Shown: positions 30,014-38,859 of the stretch, in pieces
Position numbering within the stretch: position 1 is the stretch's first letter
Layout: each line of letters starts with the position of its first letter
NCBI GenBank assembly: GCA_021805205.1
Contig: JAJZFV010000040.1
Coordinates: forward strand, 1-64,000
Length of the DNA stretch: 64,000 bases
Source: Actinomycetes bacterium
Lineage (GTDB): Bacteria > Actinomycetota > Acidimicrobiia > Acidimicrobiales > Acidimicrobiaceae
Direction of reading: 5' to 3'
The notes under the pieces: generated by a model
Seen by the model: the letters and a program-made list of their open reading frames with translations, nothing else
Database searches by the model: none
What the model was told of the DNA's origin: nothing
Program-made: the position numbers and the translations under genes

Positions 30014-30142
30014 GCCGATCACAAAGTGTGCCGAGACCCTCAATCTCCTTACAAATGCAAGAGTAAGGGAGTTTCGCCATGGCAGTGCGTTGCCGGGATC
30101 AAAAACTATCCTCTACTTGATCTCCGCTTCGAGCGGAGTCGC

Positions 30143-30527
30143 TTAATTATCGTGCGCTTCCAAGAACTCCAATCGGTTACCAAAAGGGTCATGAGTGTAG
30201 AAACGATAGAAACCAGGGAAGTCATCGTCCCACTTCACATCGATGCCGTTTGCAATTAAACGGGCTGCGAGTCCGCGGAGATCCTTGACCAACACTCCGG
30301 GGTGGGCCTTCTTTGCGGCCACGAATTCGTTTTCTACCCCAAGGTGAACTTCGAGGCCGTCTCCTCGGAACCAGCAGCCACCCGGGCAGCTAGTGCAGAG
30401 GCTTCACCGACTCAACCATTCCAAGCGTTATCCCCCAAAATGCTCGGCAGGCATCCTCGCCGCCACGAGGGATAGCAAGTTGAACATGGTGGAGTAGAGC
30501 AAATTCGAAGCTCTGGTCCATCGTCAT
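30143..30527 (-). pseudogene. Broken VOC/glyoxalase-family gene
   Basis: The minus strand encodes a nearly complete single-domain VOC protein in pieces. From the ATG at 30527: LLHHVQLAIPRGGEDACRAF, then LGMVESVKP. After a frameshift near 30395 comes ALAAR, then after a second shift GGCWFRGDGLEVHLGVE, followed by HPGVLVKDLRGLAARL, DDDFPGFYRFYTHDPFGNR and LEFLEAHDN, with a stop at 30143-30145. Two shifts within about 25 bases make it non-functional as written. The family includes glyoxalase, fosfomycin-resistance and dioxygenase-like proteins; the original substrate is unknown. A seven-base-pair hairpin follows at 30122-30138. Confidence 0.82.
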
Positions 30528-30955
30528 GTAGTTAAATATAAAGCAACTACTTCGACAGAGCCAAGTTGGCCTGGTTCGTCGGGATTGGGCAGCTACAATC
30601 ATCCCCAGCCAAAGGGTAGAGCCGCGCTTAGCTCCTTTTACGGATATTCCACCTCTTGGCGCTGCTTCAAAAAATTGACCTTGTGATTGCAGAATCACTT
30701 GGTGCCAACGAGGGCTTCTGACATTTACTGCTCGGAGGTGATCTCGCTTTGATGTTCAGTCGCAAGTTCGGACCAATTGGAAGCCAAGACTCCGATTTGA
30801 CGTGGCCGGAGGAGAGAAGATGAGGCATATAAAAGCGCCGCACTCAGAGCTACACATTTGTATAGCTCGCTTCCAAGTCCGGCGCAAATAAGGCAAATTC
30901 GCGCCAAGAAGACCCCGAGGGCCTACTTAGATCGATCAAATGCCAATCGCTTCGG
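30528..30955. other. Gap beside the VOC pseudogene
   Basis: About 430 nt; only short frames without ribosome sites or recognisable sequence. I see nothing to annotate. Confidence 0.35.
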
Positions 30956-31636
30956 CTACTCGTCCTCGGAGAGGATCTTATAGATCGATCGTCGAGTTGA
31001 GTTCAAAAGCTCCAGGATCGCAGCCCTCTGCGATTGACTTCCACTTTGAACCCCTTGCATAACAGCTGCGGCAACTGCACCAGCGGCCTTTCGCATCTCT
31101 TCAAATCCATCTTCTACCCGAGTCGCCATATCATCCCATGGTGCGCTACTCCTTGGATTTGCAGCTAAGTATCCTCTACCGGCGTCGGTAAGGGAATATA
31201 CCTTCTTACCTTCAACTACCTCCGGAGAAATTAGCCCCTCGTCTTCAAGAGCTTGGAGGGTCGGATAGACCGATCCGGGGCTAGGTTGCCACGCTCCATT
31301 CGAACGTGCCGAAAGCTCTTGGATGAGATCGTATCCGTGGCGAGGCGTCTCCGAAAGAAGCTGCAAGATTGCGTAACGAACGTCTCCGCGACCCGCGCGC
31401 GGACCTCGGCGCCCTCGCTCTCCGGAACCAAATGGTCCTTGGGCGAAGTAGCCCGGCCCAAATGGAGGCCCACCCATACCAGCCATCATCCTCGCTCTCG
31501 GTCCGAAAGGGCCTCCAAATGGACCGGGTCCACCGTGGTGCTCTCCATGGCGTCCGTGCCCATGGCGTGGTCCGCCGTGGTGGTCTTCATGTGTATTCTG
31601 TCGATATCCATCGTTTCCTGGTCCTTCAAAGTGCAT
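30956..31636 (-). CDS. PadR family regulator with His/Gly-rich N-terminus
   Basis: A 226-residue regulator. Residues about 80-160 form a PadR winged helix (RYAILQLLSETPRHGYDLI, SPGSVYPTLQALEDEGLI), and the C-terminal helices suggest a dimerisation arm. The first 75 residues are unusual: Gly, Pro, Arg and about a dozen His residues (for example EDHHGGPRHGHGRHGEHH), which suggests metal binding, although in PadR proteins such regions are of unknown role. I start at the ATG at 31636, preceded by GAGAGGA, rather than 18 codons upstream. A palindrome lies about 55 nt upstream. Adjacent genes do not reveal a target; it lies between the degraded zone and cassette B. Confidence 0.85.
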   Translation of the reverse strand: MHFEGPGNDGYRQNTHEDHHGGPRHGHGRHGEHHGGPGPFGGPFGPRARMMAGMGGPPFGPGYFAQGPFGSGERGRRGPRAGRGDVRYAILQLLSETPRHGYDLIQELSARSNGAWQPSPGSVYPTLQALEDEGLISPEVVEGKKVYSLTDAGRGYLAANPRSSAPWDDMATRVEDGFEEMRKAAGAVAAAVMQGVQSGSQSQRAAILELLNSTRRSIYKILSEDE

Positions 31637-31691
31637 AGCAATCCTCTCTTTCGTCAAGCTGTAAAAATTATTACTATTCGTATATCTCAAC

Positions 31692-31705
31692 TATATCACG
31701 ATATA
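31692..31705. promoter_or_regulatory. Candidate PadR operator
   Basis: TATATC-AC-GATATA, a perfect inverted repeat with six-base arms, about 55 nt upstream of the PadR start, with a further TATATC at 31681. Autoregulation is common for PadR proteins. Confidence 0.4.
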
Positions 31706-31818
31706 TCTTTATTTCGAAAAAGACTAATTCCTTATCTATTTTTTAAACGAGAAAACCTAGAGATGAGTTAGCGCAGGATAAGAGTTGTCGTTGACAAGAA
31801 TGGGGATCGGAGTAAGGT

Positions 31819-32961
31819 CTATCCGTTTAGGGCTGATACGTCAAATGACAAAGGTGAGCCAAAGTTAACTGAACCGCTTTCAGTACTATAGCTGACGGGA
31901 ACACCATTTGTCGAAGCGATAATGGTCGTCTTTGAACCATCACCGTATATCGCCTCTACCGCTCCGTGCACACCTTGAACGCTCGAGGCAAGCGAAAGTA
32001 CCCCTTGCGAAAAGGTCCTAAAGGAAAGATTACCGCCGATAGCTCCGTCTACTTCCAGGATCGAACCCGTGGCCGAGGTACCAAGGATCGGAGGAGTTGG
32101 AGTGGTTATAGTAGATGGCTTTGATCCCCCTCCGAAAAACGAAGTGGTATATCCACCTCCGCCGGAGCTCGAGACGACGGCGAAGTTGGGAACAGATGTT
32201 GCAGCGGGAGTTGAAAAGGCGCCGGTTGGCACAGTCGTCGCTACGAATATTTGCACGACGCTTCCACTTGTCGAAAGTGAAACTGGAGTCGACCAGGTAG
32301 CTCCACCGTCGTTGGTCGAGCTCTCTTCGACCTGGCCACCAGTAGTTAAATAGATTGCGACACCATAGTTACCTTCAAAACCGATCGAACCATTGGTGGC
32401 AAAGAATGGAAATGCGGTTACTTGAGAGAAGGGACCTCCAGCCGAAGTCTGCTCTTCAACTGCAACCTTACCGCCGACATCAGCAAGGGCGAAGAGACCA
32501 CCACCGCCATAGGTCAGTGCTTGGCTGGAGGTTAGTAGCGATCCAGAGAAAAAGCTTGGTGCGTAAGCGCCATTTGGTCCATACTCAAAGATTGTTGTAT
32601 TCTTTTGGGCTCCGTAGGGGATAAAGCCAAGTGCTTTGACGCCGCTAGGGTTGGTTGCGAGCGCAACGCCACGCCGTGATGAGATATTGGTGGGCATCTT
32701 TAGCCGCCAAGTACTAGCGGTATTTTGCTGGTTATAGACCAGCCAATAGGGATCGAGGTAGACGACTGAATAGAGGCCATCGACGCTACTTGTGACTGAC
32801 CAAAGCTTCAACGTACCAAAGGTAGCTTCAACCGGGACGGTGGTTGCAGTTGATGCTGAAGGGGTGGTTGTACATGCTCCGAGCAAGAGGCAGGAACTCG
32901 TAAGTGCTATAGCCTTGCCACGCCTATGGTTACTTCCGCCTAGCAATTGCGACACTTTCAT
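31819..32961 (-). CDS. Secreted lipoprotein, cassette B
   Basis: A 380-residue lipoprotein with a basic N-terminus, hydrophobic core and lipobox LLLGAC (lipidated Cys near residue 30), followed by a Thr/Ser-rich linker and a propeller-like exported domain with repeated short strands and Gly/Ser-rich loops. It is a distant relative of the cassette A lipoprotein at 10781: similar size and layout, and a shared segment with NP-x-x then LGF-x-P. The ATG at 32961 follows GAGGTTTTG. It lies downstream of the second DoxX/SCO gene on the same strand, but across a longer gap of 366 nt, so it may have its own promoter. Function unknown. Confidence 0.78.
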   Translation of the reverse strand: MKVSQLLGGSNHRRGKAIALTSSCLLLGACTTTPSASTATTVPVEATFGTLKLWSVTSSVDGLYSVVYLDPYWLVYNQQNTASTWRLKMPTNISSRRGVALATNPSGVKALGFIPYGAQKNTTIFEYGPNGAYAPSFFSGSLLTSSQALTYGGGGLFALADVGGKVAVEEQTSAGGPFSQVTAFPFFATNGSIGFEGNYGVAIYLTTGGQVEESSTNDGGATWSTPVSLSTSGSVVQIFVATTVPTGAFSTPAATSVPNFAVVSSSGGGGYTTSFFGGGSKPSTITTPTPPILGTSATGSILEVDGAIGGNLSFRTFSQGVLSLASSVQGVHGAVEAIYGDGSKTTIIASTNGVPVSYSTESGSVNFGSPLSFDVSALNG

Positions 32962-33327
32962 CAAAACCTCAGTACACTATCACTCATTCAAATCTGCACC
33001 ACAGACTACGTTAGAAAGCCCACCATTACTGCACTTTGAGATATGGCCACCAACCGATTATGCCTTGGATCAAAGACTTAGATTTACCCTAACTTCAAGG
33101 CCTAAAAATAAGGATCACCGAAATCAGCACTTCCATCCGAGACATTGACTTAACCTTTCGATAGACGAGGTTGAATAGTTCGTAAAGTTAGCTTTTTTCC
33201 GATTAACGCAACTCGGGAACCATAACAAATTACGAAGTTGAGACGGTCCAATCTTGCGTTCAAGTAGGGCCTAGAACCCACCTTGGTCAAAGATCCGTTC
33301 AGTCAATAGAGCTGAGCTAGTGGCCCG
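32962..33327. other. Gap inside cassette B
   Basis: 366 nt between the lipoprotein and the DoxX/SCO gene (68 nt in cassette A). It is AT-rich, and no hairpin or gene was recognised. A separate promoter for the lipoprotein may lie here. Confidence 0.4.
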
Positions 33328-35085
33328 CTAGGAGGCCAAGACTCGCTTAGCGGTCGAAGAGATCAACGAAACATACGATCTCTCTACCGCTTGGCTCGAA
33401 CTACCCGTATCTCCAGTCATTGCGACCTCGACACCACGTTGATTTATGAAGTAGACGACCTGAGGATGCGAGATCATTCCGACTGGGCCAACGGTTGGAA
33501 CAACCGAGTACTGTCGCCAAATTTGATTTAACTGCTGGAGGGGACCAGTTAGATAGTACCAATTTGGGATGTTAGCCAGTCCATGTTCGGCATCGAACTG
33601 CCCCACCGAAGCACGAGTTGTGAAAGAGGGGTTAATATCGATAGCCACCATTACAACTTTCTTAGCTGAAGCCCCCATAGAGGCGACCCCAGAGGTAATC
33701 TCAGAGGCGATCACAGGGCATACGTCATAGCAGACGGGGTCTAGAAACGTCAGGATCACCTCTTTGCCCCTCAGCGAAGCAAGTGATACGTGGGTACCAT
33801 TCGAAGTGGTCAAATTGAAGTTTGGAGCAATCGTATTTAGTGCCACTAGCCCACCGCCATCACTAAGAGCTAAGTAGTTAGAAGAAGAAGCAGCCGCTGC
33901 TGGTAGGGAGTAGATAACTGGGGCTATTCCCACTACTAGCGCTAGAAGGGATGCAAGTGTAGCGAAGGCCCTTGATTCGCTTGGAACCTTCAACTTCGGC
34001 AAGTGAACATTAGCTAGCGCCGTAGGCACCAGGAGGGCCCCCACGATGACGAAGACGACTACCCCGCTGTTGGGATCGGTCGCCGCGGGAAAGAGAAAGC
34101 CAAGTCCCATACCGAAGTACCACATCGCAACCGAGGCAACCGCGGCAGCTATTGCCCCTGCCACTGGCGCCACATCAAAGAAGACTACTGCTCCGATCAC
34201 GACGAAGACCAAAATAAAGATCAGGTTCCATAGGGCTGGCGAGGCTGCGACAAAGTTACCAACTGATGCCATGTTACGCAAGATTGATGAAGGCATCGGC
34301 ATCGACGACATGGCGGTAAATATCCCCGAGATTCCAGTCGAGGTATAGAATCCCTCAAAGGGAAGGGCTTGAAGTAAGGCACCGAGGAAGAAGTATCCTC
34401 CTATAAATCTACGTCCGATGATCCTTGCCCTCTCGTCGTCTCCATCGGCAAAGTTGATGATCAGAAGAAGTGATGCGAAGGCGTAAAGGAGGGCAGCACC
34501 TGGCGCTCCACCGATTATTGAAGCTCCCTTGACAAAGAGCATACCAAACCCTTCACCGAATGCGAAGACCGATAGCGACCAGAGAAGACCTACGTAACCA
34601 ACTATGCGCCTAACATTGCGACCCCTGGCGGTTAGCATACCGATTCCAATACCCGCCTGAAGAAGCACGGAAGTGACGTCAGAGCCGACTGGGTTATATC
34701 GCCATATGTAAAGGCCTGCTCGAATAATCGAAGCGATGAATGTAGGTTGTCCCGCAACCGCTGGGTTAAAGATTTGACTGATCATGTCAGAGGGCATATT
34801 TGGCTTAGCCTGAAGAATTGCGTCGAAGATCCATAGCAGGCCAAACGAGATCCGAATAAAAGCCACAGATCGAGGCTCATAGGCACGCTCTTCACCTCTG
34901 GAGAGGAGCTTTACCCTAGTTTGACTCACAATCTTTCCAACAAATCCACTTCGACTTTTATCTGGTCGAATGAGTAGAAACCAGAGAATCAAAGCACCAA
35001 CAAAGATTACGAATGCCTGAAGAGCCAAGTGTGGATAAAGAATGTTCGACGAGTTCAGCGAAATCGCTGCACCAGGCATTTGCAT
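33328..35085 (-). CDS. Membrane protein with DoxX-like N-terminus fused to SCO1/SenC domain, cassette B
   Basis: A 585-residue relative of the protein at 11917 with the same architecture: an N-terminal multi-spanning region of about ten segments (RISFGLLWIFDAILQAKPNM is the shared DoxX-like part; KGASIIGGAPGAALLYAF and GALLQALPFEGFY follow), then an exported SCO domain. The copper ligands are Cys452 and Cys456 in VCYDVCP and His540 in MISHPQVVYFIN; the Cys-to-His spacing is 88 residues, as in the other copy. Both copies therefore look functional. The divergence between them suggests an old duplication or separate acquisition. An inverted repeat lies upstream at 35143-35171. Confidence 0.85.
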   Translation of the reverse strand: MQMPGAAISLNSSNILYPHLALQAFVIFVGALILWFLLIRPDKSRSGFVGKIVSQTRVKLLSRGEERAYEPRSVAFIRISFGLLWIFDAILQAKPNMPSDMISQIFNPAVAGQPTFIASIIRAGLYIWRYNPVGSDVTSVLLQAGIGIGMLTARGRNVRRIVGYVGLLWSLSVFAFGEGFGMLFVKGASIIGGAPGAALLYAFASLLLIINFADGDDERARIIGRRFIGGYFFLGALLQALPFEGFYTSTGISGIFTAMSSMPMPSSILRNMASVGNFVAASPALWNLIFILVFVVIGAVVFFDVAPVAGAIAAAVASVAMWYFGMGLGFLFPAATDPNSGVVVFVIVGALLVPTALANVHLPKLKVPSESRAFATLASLLALVVGIAPVIYSLPAAAASSSNYLALSDGGGLVALNTIAPNFNLTTSNGTHVSLASLRGKEVILTFLDPVCYDVCPVIASEITSGVASMGASAKKVVMVAIDINPSFTTRASVGQFDAEHGLANIPNWYYLTGPLQQLNQIWRQYSVVPTVGPVGMISHPQVVYFINQRGVEVAMTGDTGSSSQAVERSYVSLISSTAKRVLAS

Positions 35086-35142
35086 AAAAGATTACCCCAA
35101 ACTGCTACCTACAACGCGAGCAAAGCTTGCTTAAACCCTAAA

Positions 35143-35171
35143 GGTAAAGTCTTACAATATATGACTTTACC
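35143..35171. promoter_or_regulatory. Inverted repeat between zwf and cassette B
   Basis: GGTAAAGTC and GACTTTACC flank an 11-base AT-rich spacer. On the minus strand it lies 24 nt after the zwf stop and about 58 nt before the DoxX/SCO start. Followed there by TTTAGGGTTT, it could terminate zwf; alternatively it is an operator over the cassette B promoter. The two cannot be separated by inspection. Confidence 0.5.
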
Positions 35172-35194
35172 ACCATAGGGGTTTTAACTAACTG

Positions 35195-36607
35195 CTACTC
35201 GGTCCAAGTCGACCATCCACCGAGTCCTTCGACGAGATGATTGGCAGCCTCTGGTCCAGCAGAGCCGCGATAGTAGATACTGCAGTCGCTGTCATCGCTT
35301 ATTATCGGCTCTACGATACGCCATGCTTCGATTACTGCATCTTGACGGGCAAAACGCGACAGGTCACCCCTCATGGCATCGGCAAGCAATACTTCATAGG
35401 CCTCTGAGTTTCCACCAGCGGATGCGATGTCGGCTACCTCCAAATCGATCGGTAGCGCAATCATCTCAGAACCGGGTTGTTTCACTTGTAGACGGAGGGT
35501 GATTCTCTCGCTTGGCTTCATCTCAAACCGCAGTTCGTTAGGCAGAAGGCCGTCGGTCGAAGCGTTTCCAAAGAGGCGCGATGGCGGCTCTTTAAATCGA
35601 ATAACCGCTTCGGTGGTAGTGGTATGGAGATGCTTTCCGGTTCTTATCAAAAAGGGGACGCCAGCCCACCGCCAGTTATCGATCATCGCACGAAGTGCTA
35701 CGAAGGTCTCAGTGTGGCTTGCATGATCCACCCCTGGTTCATTTCGGTATCCCTCGTATTGACCTCTTATAAAGTCATCTGGGCCAGGAGCGCGCATAGC
35801 CTTGAGCACCTTAAGCTTTTCATCTCGCAGCGCATCGGTATCAGACGACGCTGGAGGCTCGAGTGCAAGCAGCGACACCAATTGAAGGAGGTGGTTTTGG
35901 ACTACATCTCGAGTAGCACCTATACGGTCGTAAAAGGATCCTCGATTTTCAACTCCAAAGTCCTCGGCCATGGTGATTTGAATACTTGATATGAAGTTTC
36001 GATTCCAGATCGGCTCAAGTATTGAATTTGCGAACCTAAAGACCAACAGGTTCTGAACAGGCTCTTTGCCGAGGAAGTGATCGATTCTGTAGATCGTATC
36101 CTCTGAAAAGTGTTTGTGGAGGTGGTTGTTTAGGCGAATTGCAGACTCTAAATCTCTACCGAATGGCTTCTCTATGACCAGGCGCGCCGATCTATTCAAG
36201 CCCCTTGCAGAAAGACCATCAACCACCACTTCAAATAGGTCGGGCGGTACGGCCAAGTAGAAGATCGGCTTATGGTTTCTGCCGAGGCGCTCCTCAAGAC
36301 GTTGATAGAGTCCGGGATCTCGGTAGTTACCAGATACGTAGGCCAACCTTGAGAGCAATGAATCGAGCACCGCCATATCGATATCTTCGCCGGCACCCTT
36401 AATCGATGAGATTGCATGCTCCCGGAACTGTTCATCGCTCCATTCCGTAGATGCGACACCCATCACAATTGGAGGAAGTTGATCTTGCTTGGCTAGACGA
36501 TAACATGCTGGGAGGAGCTTCTTGTGAGCTAAATCTCCGGACGCACCGAATAGAACGAGTGCATCCGAACGAACCTTCTTCTTTTTGACACTGGAACTGG
36601 CAGTCAT
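35195..36607 (-). CDS. zwf: Glucose-6-phosphate 1-dehydrogenase
   Basis: A 470-residue enzyme that oxidises glucose-6-phosphate to 6-phosphogluconolactone with NADP+, the entry step of the oxidative pentose-phosphate pathway. The nucleotide-binding site is [13 protein letters not shown] near residue 20; the active-site signature RIDHFLGKE (about 175-183) contains the conserved His and Lys. The length is normal. I start at the ATG at 36607, preceded by GAGGAGAAA, rather than the TTG five codons upstream. No pgl, tal or gnd gene accompanies it here. Confidence 0.94.
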   Translation of the reverse strand: MTASSSVKKKKVRSDALVLFGASGDLAHKKLLPACYRLAKQDQLPPIVMGVASTEWSDEQFREHAISSIKGAGEDIDMAVLDSLLSRLAYVSGNYRDPGLYQRLEERLGRNHKPIFYLAVPPDLFEVVVDGLSARGLNRSARLVIEKPFGRDLESAIRLNNHLHKHFSEDTIYRIDHFLGKEPVQNLLVFRFANSILEPIWNRNFISSIQITMAEDFGVENRGSFYDRIGATRDVVQNHLLQLVSLLALEPPASSDTDALRDEKLKVLKAMRAPGPDDFIRGQYEGYRNEPGVDHASHTETFVALRAMIDNWRWAGVPFLIRTGKHLHTTTTEAVIRFKEPPSRLFGNASTDGLLPNELRFEMKPSERITLRLQVKQPGSEMIALPIDLEVADIASAGGNSEAYEVLLADAMRGDLSRFARQDAVIEAWRIVEPIISDDSDCSIYYRGSAGPEAANHLVEGLGGWSTWTE

Positions 36608-36769
36608 TTTCTCCTCACCCAAAATCCGAGTCCTAACTAAAAACTACCCTAGAGGCTGCACTTATATAAATCCAATAACAATAAACAAACACTTTGACAG
36701 TTCAAAGTATCAGTTGAATTGACACTGCTACAACCACGGATCAAGATTCACTGCGGTATAAAACTTTGA

Positions 36770-36808
36770 TTCGCTACCTATGCAGCTGATGCTGTCATGG
36801 GTAGCGAA
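36770..36808 (-). terminator. Probable terminator of the 36815 gene
   Basis: TTCGCTACC pairs with GGTAGCGAA, with an inner CAGC/GCTG pair. On the minus strand it starts just after the stop of the hypothetical gene and is followed by an AAAGTTTTAT stretch. Confidence 0.6.
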
Positions 36809-36814
36809 GTCTTT

Positions 36815-37477
36815 CTATACCTGTTCTGTCACATCGGTCAAGTAGCCCTCGATATCGCTGATAAGCCGGGCACTTGACTCAGATACATCGACACCGGAGC
36901 GAATCAAACTAATAATGGAATCCCTCAACTTGTCGATCTCAGGCAACTCGATCTCGCTTCCTGCGACTGACTTGATCGGCTCCACAACTTGCCTTGCGAG
37001 CAGGTGCGCCATGGTCAGATACTCGGTGAGTTCTCTTCCAATCTCGCAAGATCGCCCAAATACTTCACCTACGAATAAGACGTTTCCCCGATCTCGTACA
37101 ACCTCTGAAAACATCTCTACGTAGTCGTAGGCGCCACTTATTAGAACCTTACCGATCTGAGGAATGCCAAAGAGGTGAACGTAGCCGATGTAACTGCTGC
37201 TAAACGCGGTAGTCAACCTCTCTACAGCTCCACCGACGCTCTCACCAACGATTCCAACTACGTCACCGGCTCGGAACGACTTCAACAGCGCCTCGTAAGT
37301 TACCTCAACAACATCGCTCGAGATTATGACCATTCGTGGGGCAATCTCTTGCGCGATCGGTATTGGACCCTTCAACAGGTCAGCTTCGCAAATTTTCTTG
37401 AAAATCTCGAACAAGGGTGCATTGCGCGAATCACCTTCTACGCTCAAATCTATATAAACACCGTTGTCTATCGACAT
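36815..37477 (-). CDS. Hypothetical cytosolic protein
   Basis: A 220-residue protein I do not recognise. It has no signal peptide or membrane segment and is moderately acidic. The middle part has alternating beta-like strands and helices (VGIVGESVGGAVERL, GKVLISGAYDYVEMFSEVV), the last 70 residues look helical, and it ends acidic. Expression is supported by a strong ribosome site (GGGAGGG) before the ATG and by a terminator after the stop. It is monocistronic between zwf and the divergent RDD protein gene. Confidence 0.7.
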   Translation of the reverse strand: MSIDNGVYIDLSVEGDSRNAPLFEIFKKICEADLLKGPIPIAQEIAPRMVIISSDVVEVTYEALLKSFRAGDVVGIVGESVGGAVERLTTAFSSSYIGYVHLFGIPQIGKVLISGAYDYVEMFSEVVRDRGNVLFVGEVFGRSCEIGRELTEYLTMAHLLARQVVEPIKSVAGSEIELPEIDKLRDSIISLIRSGVDVSESSARLISDIEGYLTDVTEQV

Positions 37478-37810
37478 TTGATGCCCTCCCTTACGAAATC
37501 AGATGCACCTTGCACTGATTACGCATCCTTGTGTAAGGCTATTTCATAAATACCCAACCGCTGTGATCACCTTTTATCAATTACCCACACTCTGAATTCA
37601 AGAGATCGATGACTCAATCGCCGACCACTTCAGCATTTACGAAACGCATGAAAAGTATTTAGATCCGTTGGAACCACCCCGTGACAGAACCCAGAGCGAC
37701 CTAACGGAAGCCCTAGTTGCCTTATCGGCACTAATTGGACGACAAAAAAGGGGCTATGATGTTCAATTATCGAGCATCTGCTCATTGGGTACGGATACTG
37801 GGAATCGAAT

Positions 37811-38305
37811 TTGAACGAAACTCCACCATCGACATTTGAAAAAAGCGGACAGATCAAATTTGCATCGTTTGGTCGTCGAGTTGCCGCCACCATTATCGAT
37901 GAATTAGTCTTTGCCCCAATTCTACTGATCCTCTTCTACTCATTTGGTGGGGCCGGATCGTCAACCCCAAGCGCTCTACTCTTTTCGTCCCTGATTACAA
38001 GTGTTGCTAACCTCGCCTATCAGATCTTCTGTATCTACCGCTATGGGCAAACAATTGGAAATAAGGCGACCCGGACGATGGTGCTAAATCCACAGGGCGA
38101 AATCCCCGATTTAGTCTCGGCGATAAAGAGGATCATAGTACTGATCTCTTCACAGCTCCTAAATGCAATAGGAGCAAGCTCGTTGACGGTCGCACTTACG
38201 ATCACCGATTCGCTCTCGATGCTGGCAAATCGGGACCGGCAAACGATCCACGATCGAATCGCTCGAACCTACGTCGTGGTCCTAGAGAACAAATCGTCGC
38301 TCTAA
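37811..38305 (+). CDS. RDD family membrane protein
   Basis: A 164-residue protein of the RDD family: the motif FGRRVAATIIDELVF near residue 20 carries the conserved Arg and Asp just before and within the first membrane segment; two further segments follow. Function is generally unknown; some members affect Na+/H+ transport or act as membrane accessory proteins. The start is a TTG with GGGAAT upstream, which is weak but the only option in frame near the family start. The PsiE-like gene follows by 78 nt on the same strand. Confidence 0.8.
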   Translation: MNETPPSTFEKSGQIKFASFGRRVAATIIDELVFAPILLILFYSFGGAGSSTPSALLFSSLITSVANLAYQIFCIYRYGQTIGNKATRTMVLNPQGEIPDLVSAIKRIIVLISSQLLNAIGASSLTVALTITDSLSMLANRDRQTIHDRIARTYVVVLENKSSL

Positions 38306-38382
38306 GATACAATCGTCCGTCCTCGCGGGTACCTATTCGCCGCACCAATCGAAAAGACCTAGTAAAGGATTAAAGCGACCAA

Positions 38383-38859
38383 ATGGCCGTACTTAGCTCA
38401 GATAGCCCAGTCAAAAAGATCTCTGACCTTGTAGAAAAGATCCTTTACATCGTCGTAGGTGCCCTTTTAGTGCTAATGGCTGCGATCGTCATATTTCAGT
38501 CAGCATTTGCATTTACCCACCTCTCCTTCACCACATTTCTAGCCTCGGAGACCGCATCGCTCCTAAATGACGTTCTCTTCGCAATCATCATCTTGGAGCT
38601 GCTATCGACCGTTACCACTCACCTCTTCAAAGGAGGCTTCCAGCTCAAGAGCTTCCTAATCATTGGCATAATTTCATCGGTACGACGAATCCTGATCCTC
38701 GGGGCGTCGCTTTCGGCATCAAATAACCTCTCGAATAGGACATTTAGCCATGAAATTATTGAGCTTGGTGTAGACGCTCTAGTGGTGTTAATACTTGCGA
38801 TTGCCCTTCTCATCACCAAGAAGAAGTCGGTTAGCCATGTCAGTGAAAATTCTGACTGA
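38383..38859 (+). CDS. PsiE-like membrane protein
   Basis: A 158-residue protein with about four membrane segments, matching phosphate-starvation-inducible PsiE family proteins (a long first segment with GALLVLMAAIVIFQSAF, a central charged loop SSVRRILILGAS). The molecular role of the family is unknown. It follows the RDD gene on the same strand by 78 nt and may share its transcript. The ribosome site before the ATG is weak. Confidence 0.72.
   Translation: MAVLSSDSPVKKISDLVEKILYIVVGALLVLMAAIVIFQSAFAFTHLSFTTFLASETASLLNDVLFAIIILELLSTVTTHLFKGGFQLKSFLIIGIISSVRRILILGASLSASNNLSNRTFSHEIIELGVDALVVLILAIALLITKKKSVSHVSENSD

Noticed and set aside
29827-30080. Two repeat-containing minus-strand frames reading FEAIVFEAIV or CSKQSCSKQS
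   Set aside because: These are artefacts of the 15-bp tandem repeat, which is a multiple of three and so stays open in several frames.
32792-33148. 118-codon plus-strand frame over the start of lipoprotein B
   Set aside because: It mostly overlaps a well-supported signal peptide region on the other strand and has no recognisable sequence.
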